Of a stretch of DNA of 64,000 nt, positions 11,053-19,945 are shown piece by piece. The stretch comes from Aphrocallistes beatrix (lineage: Eukaryota; Porifera; Hexactinellida; Sceptrulophora; Aphrocallistidae), in assembly GCA_963281255.1 (NCBI GenBank), contig OY725489.1:3348001-3412000 (forward strand). Direction: 5' to 3'. The notes beneath the pieces are model-generated. The model saw only the letters and a program-made list of their open reading frames with translations, did no database searches and had not been told where the DNA came from. Each line of letters starts with the position of its first letter. The first letter of the stretch is position 1. The translations under genes were made by a program, and so were the position numbers.

Positions 11053-11574
11053 GATGCGCGCTTCGCTTGCTTGCGCTGCGCGATTGGCGGACACTGTGTC
11101 CGCCGGAGGCGCCCTGTGGGCGCCTGAGATCATATTGATTAATTATATGGGAGATAACACCTCTAAATACGTCTGTCCTACTGTTATAATCGATATCGCA
11201 CCAAAAATCACAAAATTTGTCAATTTTTTAAATTTTGATAAATAATGAGAACGTCATAACGGAGTGATGAGTGATTATTTTTTGATGATAGTTGTATCAT
11301 TTGTGAAATATATTAATATACATATTCTATCAAAATTTCAGCCTTCTATCGCTTAAAATGGCTCATGGGCGAAAACTGAAATTTCTAATAATAAAAAAGT
11401 GACGATGACGTCATAATTCCATGATGAGTCGACATTTTGGTCTGAGCTAAGAACTTAGTGGAGCCATAGCCAAAAGACTCCCACATACCAAAAATCTGTT
11501 TTATGTGCCTTGCAGCTTCTTCAATCAAATTTGGTGATTTGGTGATATATATATTCGAGTTTTAATAGTAAGGA
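11053..11574 (-). mobile_element. Helitron-like copy, near full length (~522 bp)
   Basis: Minus-oriented copy. Its 5' end (CTTACTATTAAAACTCGAAT) is at 11574 and its CpG-rich 3' box is at 11055-11130. The 3' box holds two hairpins: GGCGGACAC/GTGTCCGCC, then AGGCGCCC/GGGCGCCT. The interior has paired tgacgtcat sites and gatgagtc words shared with 28195-28657, 34203-34574 and 61358-61655. The 5' end resembles TCTTATATATTAAAA at 50703 and 57003, where it follows an A as Helitrons do. No Rep/helicase coding. Confidence 0.65.
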
Positions 11575-11585
11575 TTATTGCTATA

Positions 11586-11695
11586 CAAGCGCGCTTCGCT
11601 TGCTTGCGCTGCGCGGCTGGCGGACACTTTATGTCCGCCAGATGCTCCCTTCGGTCGCCTGTGGTCACCATTGGTCACAGCATTTAAGATGCCCA
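11586..11695 (-). mobile_element. Helitron-like 3' box (truncated copy)
   Basis: CpG-rich box gcgcgcttcgcttgcttgcg followed by the ggcggacac..gtccgcc hairpin and a ttcggtcgcc tail, directly next to the preceding copy. The rest of the element is missing. Confidence 0.7.
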
Positions 11696-12414
11696 CAGGT
11701 TCTCTTCAAAATAATATATAGAGAAAAAGATAAAATACTAGTGAGGCTCTTTTGGTATCTTCTTACTTACTTTAAGGTTAAATTGTACCCTCAGAGCATA
11801 CATAATTTAACAAAAGTTAGAAGAATTAAAAATGTCGGTCGACAGACCGAGAATGCAGCTCCAGGTAGTGACACAATATTAATAGCTCAAAATACAAAAT
11901 ATTCACAATATTACATTTAAAGTGTGAAAATCGTATTCTGCATATTAAAATATCTTATATTGGCCGTTGAGAACTCGCTTTTAGCTCAAAATAAGAATTG
12001 TTCAAAAGGTGTGAAAATATGCATAAATACATATGCTAATAACTCACGAAAGATACTCCGTCCATGCCATGAGGGCATCTCCCTGTAGGAGCTGCACTAA
12101 AAATCACAATCTTCCCCCTCTGCGGCCTCCTGCCGCTGTGGCGCACTTGTATTGTTTTGAGAACTCTCATTTCTAGTGCATGCTTTATTGTATGGACGGT
12201 GTCGAACGCACGTCTGCGTGATCTTGGAAAACTAGTATTATTATAATAAAATTTAATCATATTGTCACACCTTTTTATGTAAACGTATATTTTCTGATTG
12301 AAAAGAAATCTCGGTTAATAAGCCTGTTATTTAGTAAAAGTAGATTTCGATATTCGCACTTATAAAATGGTAATATCTAAAATTGAATGGTGTAATAGCA
12401 TATATCAATATGTA
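11696..12414. repeat. Mixed repeat debris
   Basis: No gene. Contains an AGTGCAGCTCC-family fragment at 11835-11875 (tcggtcgacagaccg, gcagctccagg). A unit of the tctacatattaaaat / ttgagaactcgc / aaaaggtgtgaaaatatg repeat lies at ~11925-12025. The opposite end of the AGTGCAGCTCC family is at 12048-12105 (gatactccgtccatgccat..ggagctgcact). Confidence 0.6.
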
Positions 12415-12586
12415 TAGTCAGGGTCGCTTATTATGACAAACCTCCCTCTGTGTCCCAATTTGACCGGTTCTATAGAATTTATATTATTTCGATTTTACTA
12501 TTTATGACTCTCTCTCTCCATTGTCTCTCTATTGTGAAAATATTTTGGGTCCCCATGCGGTTCATAATGATATGCGACCCTGACTG
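12415..12586. mobile_element. Pogo-family MITE, 172 bp
   Basis: Ends AGTCAGGGTCGCTTATTATG and CGACCCTGACTG inside flanking TA (12413-12414 and 12587-12588) match the termini of the pogo element at 31449-33976, so it is probably mobilised by that transposase. Non-coding interior. Confidence 0.85.
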
Positions 12587-12782
12587 TATTTTTACAATTT
12601 CGATACTATTATTGACTGTTTTTGTGGTGCTTTTCTATCGGTATGTCGACCGATATTTTTAATATAAGTAACGCAGTTTCAAATTCTCTGAGGATAGATT
12701 GATGCATAGATATTTAATATATTATAAATGAACAAACAAGTATATCATATATAATGGAAGCCTGCTACAACAGAAACTATAG

Positions 12783-13168
12783 TTATACAGGTTCTACACA
12801 GGACTCGAATTCCAAGTCACATTTCCTACAGATATAAGGATCATCTCCCACGTCCTTTAGACTGGTATTGACGCATCCACATTGAAACCATCTCAGGCAG
12901 AACCCACAGCCTAACCAGTCATCATTCGCCCTCTTTCCCCCGGTTGGGCAGTCGTGTTGTTCACATTCCTCGCAAACTGTTTCAGAGTCATCAGGGTTAA
13001 CACTCGTGGAAGGTAATTCTTTCATGGCAACAGATGAGAGCTCAGTACCAAAACCTCATTGTCAGACCCACTTGACTCCATGCTAGATTCAAAATCAGCC
13101 GGAATGCAAACCTTCGGGAGATCTGCGCTGCGGAATGTAGAAATAGTTTCTTGTTCTAAAGAAGACAT
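12783..13168 (-). pseudogene. Core-deleted Mutator-like gene keeping its PHD finger
   Basis: Homologous to both ends of the Mutator-like gene at 19946-22367 but lacking its middle. Reading from the ATG at 13168, the first ~40 residues (MSSLEQETISTFRSADLP) match that gene's N-terminus (MSSSEQETVPIFRSADLP). After a one-base frame change, the C-terminal part (12783-13025) matches the PHD region: CEECEQHDC, NDDWLGCGFCLRWFQCGC, DVGDDPYICRKC, a C4-H-type C3 layout in which the expected His is Gln (WFQCGC instead of WYHTGC). The DDE core of roughly 600 residues is absent. It is either a defective deletion derivative or a short PHD-like protein with a frameshift. The 3' flank also resembles that of the larger gene. 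Confidence 0.8.
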
Positions 13169-13282
13169 TTTTTGAATTTGTTATAACATTAATTATTTCC
13201 CTACTTATACCTACTGATTCAGTGTAACTCGTTAATTACTAACAGCTGTAGTCCCCATAATTGTTCCACCTCACAGGCTAAT

Positions 13283-13435
13283 CAGGGCCGGCGCCATCGG
13301 GGGTGTCCTGGGTATCCAGACACCCACTGCGTCTTGTTTTATCATATTGTACAATATATATCCCTATTAATGAACACCCACTTTCAGATAAATCCCTCTT
13401 AGGACACCCACTGACGATAAAACACGGCGCCGGCC
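13283..13435. mobile_element. hAT-type MITE, 153 bp
   Basis: The ends are CAGGGCCGGCGCCATCG and ..cggcgccggcc, inverted, with ggtgtcc / ggacaccc words just inside. The flanking octamers AGGCTAAT (13275-13282) and ATGCTAAT (13436-13443) differ at one position, consistent with an old 8-bp target duplication. Non-coding. Confidence 0.75.
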
Positions 13436-14188
13436 ATGCTAATAATAGAACTAGTTTCTTGTAATGCAGTGGTAGAATTCTGAATTTAGCCATGTACCGT
13501 ACACATGCACATGTTGATATTTTTAGAAATTTGCTAATTATGGATGATGTTTGCATTTCTAAATTTCTTACTAACCTAAATTCCAATTACACTTGGTTGT
13601 AACGCGTGCTTACATATCTACTGTTATGTGTGCATTGCTATTTTGACATATTGTTGTCTGGGATGGAAAATGGAGCCTTGAATGGGGCACCTCCCAATAA
13701 CACGCACCCTTATGTGGTCTCTAAAATACCTTTTTGTTCGCTTAAAATATGTTGAAAGTACACTTAGAGTCCAAACACCATCAAGGATATTTATCTATCT
13801 ATTTTTGTTGATTACTATATTTGTAAACGCCTAAATTTCTCGTTGATGTGTAGCCATTTGTAGTCTAGTGACTTTTGATCATTATTTTGGGAAAATGAGT
13901 ACGGATAGACAAGTTCAGCATGCTTTTTGTGGTGGTCATGTAGACCAAAAGGGATGAATTTGAAATAGGCGACATTTGTTCTGAGAAAGTCTCTCGACCC
14001 TGTAGTTCAAAACAAATTATTGCAATCTTGCTATTTGGACGAAATTCCCTATTCTTAAATCATTGTTAAATTTAGAGGAGTCTTATACGTCTAGTTCCGA
14101 GCGGAGCCGCAAGAGGGATCACTCGAGATAGGGTTCAAACAAGCTGTGAGAATGGAATGTTGTCACATTCCTATGCTGCTATGAATCT
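13436..14188. other. Non-coding stretch
   Basis: No gene or repeat family recognised. Confidence 0.35.
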
Positions 14189-14922
14189 CAGGGTTGGAAT
14201 TTTACCCGGGTTTAATAGGTTTCGCCCAGCCCAGTGGGTTAAACCCGGGTAAAATCCGGGTTAAAACGGGTTTTATTCTCCAGAAACGGATTTACCCAGT
14301 TAATGTCCTTGTTTTCAAATTCAGCGATATAATTAATTATACATAAGCGTATTTATTGTAAGAGGTGCATATCAAAATCTCTAATAAATGAAAAGCATAT
14401 CACCAATCAAACTCCACTGAACCTCTCAATTCGCGATAACAGGTTATCAATTTTGCTGGTTCTCTAAGCCTAATCTATTTCGAACTTTGTTCTGGACTAA
14501 ACTAAAGTTAGAAAGCATCCACTCAATTGAAGCATTTATTCACCTTGGACCTTCTACTTTTAGAAAAAAGCTTTAAACAGGATCACTGGGCCACCAACAA
14601 AACTAGCCATTATACATGTAGTAACCGGTATGATTAGAAAGGTAAGATGAACAAACTGCTCTACGTAATACTATTATCCTTTGATTGTTTACTTAAAGCA
14701 CCTCAGATTGTTGTAACTTTTAAGAAATTCCATTGTTCGTACATCAGGTCTTATTAAAAATATCATTACGGAATCTTCATATAATACTTGCAGAATAAGG
14801 ATTTTCAATCCAAACAATTGATATCGCAAAAATTAACTTGATTTACAAGTGTATTAGATTAAAACCCACTTTAACCCACAAAAGGGGGTTTTGCCCAGCC
14901 CGGGTTTAATTAGCCAACCCTG
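14189..14922. mobile_element. hAT-type non-autonomous element, ~734 bp
   Basis: Starts CAGGGTTGGAATTTTACCCG and ends with ccgggtttaattagccaaccctg. The subterminal sequence is rich in aacccgggt / acccgggtt palindromes at both ends, as in several hAT families. The flanking octamers do not match cleanly, although gctatg occurs on both sides. No coding sequence. Confidence 0.65.
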
Positions 14923-15295
14923 GCTATGTTGTTGCTAGGGGGCTAAATGTCTAGTTACTTGGTTCTTGACTCAGATGTTGGCATAGTTGGGCAGTGATAA
15001 TCACTTCAAAAATATTGTACAACTGTCACTAATCGTTATTATTAAATGATGTAGGTATACAAAATGCTAAATATAAATATTGATTTTAGATCCCTTAATT
15101 ATTCATTAAGAATATCAATAAACCGAGTTGCGTAATTTGTAATTTGTAAAGAGTTTAGTTCAGGGTGTACAAAACCCTCTCGCAATTTTACTCGAGAGTG
15201 CCCATAAAACCAAGCACCCTCAAACTTAGTCCTATAATTTTAAAATCTTGCTCCCCTCTGCCTCCGCGCCTGTAGATAATATGATATGTATTCTA
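14923..15295. other. Non-coding stretch
   Basis: No gene. The last part (cctctgcctccgcgcctg, ~15255) could be the end of another hAT-type element; no partner found. Confidence 0.3.
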
Positions 15296-15802
15296 CTACA
15301 AGTAAGTGAGTATCTCTAATTGTGGATAGTCGAGCATTATATCTACTGGCAAATACTGTTGCTTGAATTTTTCTCCCCTTTGCTCGAATGTTAGCTTCGG
15401 TGGATTCCACCGGAATGCTTTACCATATTGTTTAACATGCTCTTTGTATGCATGAAACTGGTCACATCCAAATTCTTGCATGAATTGTTCATCAGTGTAG
15501 GACGCGAAGATGTCTAGCCAATAATCAGAATGATGGCGTCTAAGACGGATATGGGTAGTAAATGTATTTCGTTCTGTTCGAAATGTAAGCTGGAGCTGTT
15601 TACTCTCGCCTCCACTCCAGATGTGCTCGATGACGTCTCTGCACAAGTGAATATTCTTTTGGCAGACTCTCTTCTCAATTATTATGTTCTGATTGCACTC
15701 CCCAATTCGTAGCTTTCCTGGCACAAACTGGATACCATCACTAGGGAGGATGTTAGATGCACGCTGATGTGTACTCATTTTTCCCAACATTGTATTAGAC
15801 AT
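15296..15802 (-). CDS. Intact hypothetical ORF, 168 residues, unrecognised
   Basis: The longest uninterrupted ORF on its strand in this part, from an ATG at 15802 (A at -3) to TAG at 15296-15298. I do not recognise it. Visible properties: no signal peptide or membrane segment; a basic central part (RLRRHHSDYW) followed by a hydrophilic, aromatic-rich C-terminal half (WLDIFASYTDEQFMQEFG, EHVKQYGKAFRW, QQYLPVDIMLDYPQLEIL). It holds three cysteines plus one near the end of the first half, without a zinc-finger spacing. It is less AT-rich than its surroundings. No flanking gene, splice site or inverted repeat ties it to an element. It could be a young retrocopy, a fragment of a mobile element, or a real small gene. 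Confidence 0.5.
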   Translation of the reverse strand: MSNTMLGKMSTHQRASNILPSDGIQFVPGKLRIGECNQNIIIEKRVCQKNIHLCRDVIEHIWSGGESKQLQLTFRTERNTFTTHIRLRRHHSDYWLDIFASYTDEQFMQEFGCDQFHAYKEHVKQYGKAFRWNPPKLTFEQRGEKFKQQYLPVDIMLDYPQLEILTYL

Positions 15803-16049
15803 TTTCAGGTTTATTTTGTAGAATGATTTTTTAAATTTACTTTGAGCACATTTATCGTATTTATGTCATTTTAATAGATGTGTCTGTGTATGCGTATTGC
15901 TAAATTTAGACATGGTCTATGGATATAATATATCTATTTTTAGACTAAACTAGCTTTTTGTTATTAATTCCAATGGGTATAATGCCTCAAACGTAGCAAC
16001 CCGTTTGACGTTTAGAACTTGAGGGCTTGCATTTGAACTTATGAAACAC

Positions 16050-16330
16050 AAGCGCGCTTCGCTTGCTTGCGCTGCGGGGCGCTGTCAGACACTGTGTTTG
16101 CCAGACGCATCCTCGAGGTGCCTAGGCCACACTGGTTAAAGATAGCACATCACTCGAAAAATCACCAAATTGGTCAATTTTCAATTTTTGGTCGCGTAAT
16201 GATAACCTCATAACAGACTAGTGAGTCATCATTTTTGATGAGAATTGTACCATCTTTGAAATTTATTAATTCACTTTATTTTGAGATAAGAATCAAAGCT
16301 AAGATGTTATGTGTTACGATGTATATTGTA
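16050..16330 (-). mobile_element. Helitron-like copy, 3' half
   Basis: CpG-rich box gcgcgcttcgcttgcttgcg at 16052-16072, a mutated hairpin (tcagacactgtgtttgcc), then the interior words cgaaaaatcaccaaatt, cgtaatgataac and gagtcatcattttt. The 5' half is replaced by unrelated sequence. Confidence 0.65.
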
Positions 16331-17764
16331 TTGAAATTTCTCAGTTTTGAATCTTTTAACCTGAATAATTATTGTTAGGTGTGACATTATCAACTTTGTG
16401 TCATTCATCACGATCTTAAGTGCCAATTATAGTCAATAGCCACCGATGTGTTAAGTTGCACATGGTTATACAGTGTGTCAGATAATTTTTTCACAAATTA
16501 ATTAAATAAGAGTTTGATGATAGTTAGTAACGCAAGCTAATGTTTTTCATCGAAGTATGAATAAAAAAGATCAATAATTTATCTTTGAACCACTACTATC
16601 GATAAAGAGTTGGCATCTCGTAGGCATTGAAGCCCAGCACTTCATGTAGCTGGATTGCCAGATACTGACTTCACAACAAATTTCTTCATATTTGAGTTTT
16701 GGTGGTGGAGAAATTTCTCAAAAAATTTCTCTGAATAACTGAAAATAATATTGTAAACTGTTCTCTTTTTTTTACATACATACTATTGAGCTGATCTCCT
16801 TTACTGTGTTTTTTTCTAATATAGAATTTTTATATGTTTGCGCTGTTCCAACTCTGGCATTGTAAATATTTTAGCCTATCAATCAGTATTGCTTCGAACC
16901 AAGAATATGCTAATCCTACTTGTAAAAATATTTATCTGACATACGTACTATATTTACATTGAAATAAAGAATCGAGTTGACAGTATCAAAGCTGAGTAAT
17001 TTTAAATGAATGAATGACGAATTAACTATAGAGCTTCTCAACACATCACTGCATGATTTTCAAAAGCTATATATTATTTATTATAATTATTAATAGTATA
17101 CGCATCCCTTGCCTTACACCTAGAAGTGTACAGTATAATCAAAGTTGCTTACCTACAATCTAAATTGAATGGGGGTTACCGTGGTATGATTTTCCATAGA
17201 TATGAGGACAAAATGCAACTTTGATTATTAGTAACCTGGTAACAATCCATAGTTAATTGAAATTATAAATTGTGTGCGTTTGATAGAGAAGAGTTCTTAT
17301 AATGGATCTTATACTACATATTTGTTTTTCTAATGAGTGAGTTTATTTATTCCCTAAATAAAGAATAAATATAGGTTTACATCAATCATGTAGCTCCAAA
17401 ATGTGCGGGACTCACTAGAGCGATACAAAACTCAATTATTATTTTGATCAATTAAAGAATAATAATTTTAGAAATCTACATGATGCAGTGCATTATTATA
17501 TGCACTGTTGATATATCATTTCAATCATAAAATATGGATCACACGGACGCCCTACACCGTCCATCCTGAAAAAGGCAGCTCCTATAATACAAGCTTTGGT
17601 GTCAAATTGTATTAGTCAATCAGAATCCAGTAATTTAATCAGTACAATCATCTTTATTTTATTGACTAAAAGGGATTATAACCTAACTCGACATGTTAGA
17701 ATCATTCTCTAACTAGCAAAGAATTATTTATATTTGATTAATGAGGTAAATGTTATCCTTACTA
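16331..17764. other. Non-coding stretch
   Basis: No gene seen over ~1.4 kb. At 17540-17590 a strongly diverged fragment of the AGTGCAGCTCC family (acaccgtccatcctg..gcagctcctat) is present; otherwise only A+T-rich sequence. Confidence 0.4.
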
Positions 17765-18258
17765 CAGTGTGTCCGGAAATTATTGGCACAAAACTTGGAC
17801 TCTACGTATATAGTGAGACCTATGCTTGAGAAGAGTATTATAAATTCAAGATGACTTCATTAGGGTATTCCATCCCATACATATATACACTATTTTCACA
17901 CTATCATGCCTTGCGGTTAGTCCGCATCTTTTCTGGAATGGTAACCCATTTTTTGTAGAATAAAAAACCCCCCTATAACTGTCTACCACAGTATTGCAAT
18001 CTATTTGAGAGGGTTATTTCTAAACGGTACGGGATACAGCTAGTCGGATTCCAGATTCGAATAATACGCATTCAAATTAGTCACAGGTTAATTTTTTCTG
18101 ATTAATCATTCATTCCTAACTTTATGTAATTATCAATAAGTGCTACTTTATGCCACATACACCCATTTTGACCACTATACATGATGGCAATGAATTACAT
18201 ATGGTGGCTCAGACTGATGATTGTTCATTGAGTTGGGTAATTTATTAGTTATGTTCTG

Positions 18259-18896
18259 TCAGGCCAAAATTGGTCCCTCCTGGCTAAATTTGGTCCCCCC
18301 CGGACCAGTTTTGGCTGCCAAAATTAGTCCAGGAGACCATTTTTAGTGCAGTTTCTGCAGAGAGAAACCCTATAGCAAAGACGGTGTACCACATCAGTCC
18401 ATATGTATGTATGTATCTCCGTACCCTGGGAAATTTGAGTTTTCAAAAATATAGTAGTCCCGATGTATTACGATATTCATATCTCACATGCTAAGTCATC
18501 CACACTATCGGTCTACCCACAGACATTTTTTCAACATGAATAATGCCAACTTGAGTCATGATCAAAGCGGGCGCAGCGTTGAAGGGAAATGGCGGGACGC
18601 AATAGTAGAACTTCTACATACTTATAGAATCAGAAAAGTGGACAGAATATAACATCATATAAAAGCGGACATTCATGAAAATTCGCTCAACAGAAGAATG
18701 CAAAAATCGGGACGTCCAGTCATAAACGGGCAGTTGGAAAGTTTTGAATTGACTCCCTATTAATAGAGACCCCCTAGAGTGATTGTAATGTCATCACATC
18801 CTATGAGGAGTGGATTACTTTAGTGTACGCAATTAATGACACAAAATTTAACCAGGACCAATTTTGGCCCCGGACCATTTTTCTCGTGACAGTTCA
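18259..18896. repeat. GGTCC-type foldback inside the larger element
   Basis: Left ctgtcaggccaaaattggtc and right ggaccattttt..gtgacag are imperfect inverted ends. gaccaattttggcc at 18856-18870 faces ggccaaaattggtc at 18263-18277. Same vocabulary as 3500-3640 and 41890-42305. Confidence 0.5.
18346..18425. mobile_element. AGTGCAGCTCC-family fragment
   Basis: agtgcagtttctgcagagag, a diverged atgcc..gacggtgta segment and a short tatgtatgtatg tract keep the order of the 2837-3349 element. Confidence 0.6.
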
Positions 18897-19156
18897 ACTA
18901 TGACTAATTCGAAAGTGTAGATTCTGGAATCAGATTTTTAGTATCTCTTTGAATTTTAACGTATTGCCCTTCATGAAAAAAATCCGACTTATTATTGTGT
19001 ATGAGAAAGGATCAAGTGTTGAAATACTTTTGTCCGGTTGGTGTAGGATGAAAATACCTAAATGAAGTCATCTTGAAATTACAATACTCTTCCCAAGCAT
19101 AGATTTCACTATACGTAAAGTTAAAGTTCAGTGTCAATATTTCCCAGACATACCGT

Positions 19157-19945
19157 ATTGCTTAGTATAATTATACCACAGGAGTATCAAATGAATACCC
19201 GTATACATAGGATTCAATTATTAGCTAATTTGCTGTATCAATTTGATATGATCCAGACAACTATATTTTTCGCTAAATGAAATCGATCACATTATGTCTT
19301 GGACACCTGTGACTTGCCTCATCTTGCCTGCTTCACCTACTAGCAAGAACGTGAGTTTAATTTATTAATAATACTATTGCTATGTGTACTGAAAAAAATC
19401 CAAAATTCCAAAATTCCAATTGCTAGTATGGACAAATTCCTATCTTGAACATTAAAGTTTGTACTTTCATCAATGTGAAGGTATTGGTAATCGACTCTAG
19501 GCGTCGTCGTGTTTCACACAGAAATAATTTACCTGTGCCCTAGCAAGCTTCAATCCTTAGGTACTCCTCCACAGTGACTACAATTTTTGTAGTCAAAATT
19601 TAGACACCATTTACCCGAATTGACCTAATTCATTATAATTTCTCCTGATATAATTGGAATTGAATCGTATCTTGATTGTGAAAATTTGATCCGATTAGCT
19701 CAGTTTGTTCCAATAAGCGGAGTACTTCCAAGCAATTGTATCTTCAATTGTATATAGATATTTTAATTTTATCATATAGTATATACGTATTAATAAAAAG
19801 GATTATGTTTATATTTTAAAAAACACACCAATAATTTGATGCATTGTTTTCCGAATTAATGTATATATTAGCGATTTTATAAAGAACAAAGGGATATGTT
19901 TATTTTAATGATGGTATGATACTACAGAAATTATATAGACGTAGA
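19157..19945. other. Non-coding stretch (possible 3' flank of the Mutator-like gene)
   Basis: No gene. 19850-19945 resembles the 3' flank of the deleted copy at 12720-12780 (tactacagaaa / actatag words), so the element probably extends at least to ~19850. No clear terminal inverted repeat found. Confidence 0.4.

Larger units (their letters stand above)
17765..19155. mobile_element. Tc1/mariner-like element with ~105-bp inverted ends
   Basis: TA flanks both sides (17763-17764, 19156-19157). The left end CAGTGTGTCCGGAAATTATT and the following ~100 bp (tacgtatatagtgag, tatgcttgagaagagtatta, caagatgacttcatt) are mirrored at 19045-19155. No transposase is present. Its interior is a nest: a GGTCC foldback at 18259-18896 holds an AGTGCAGTTTC fragment. 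Confidence 0.75.

Noticed and set aside
11053..11140. CpG-rich box as a tRNA gene or tRNA-derived SINE
   Set aside because: No A-box/B-box pattern and no cloverleaf; the hairpins are simple stem-loops.
14189..14922. Clean 8-bp target duplication for the aacccgggt-rich hAT element
   Set aside because: Flanking octamers atgaatct and gctatgtt do not match; only gctatg is shared at an offset.
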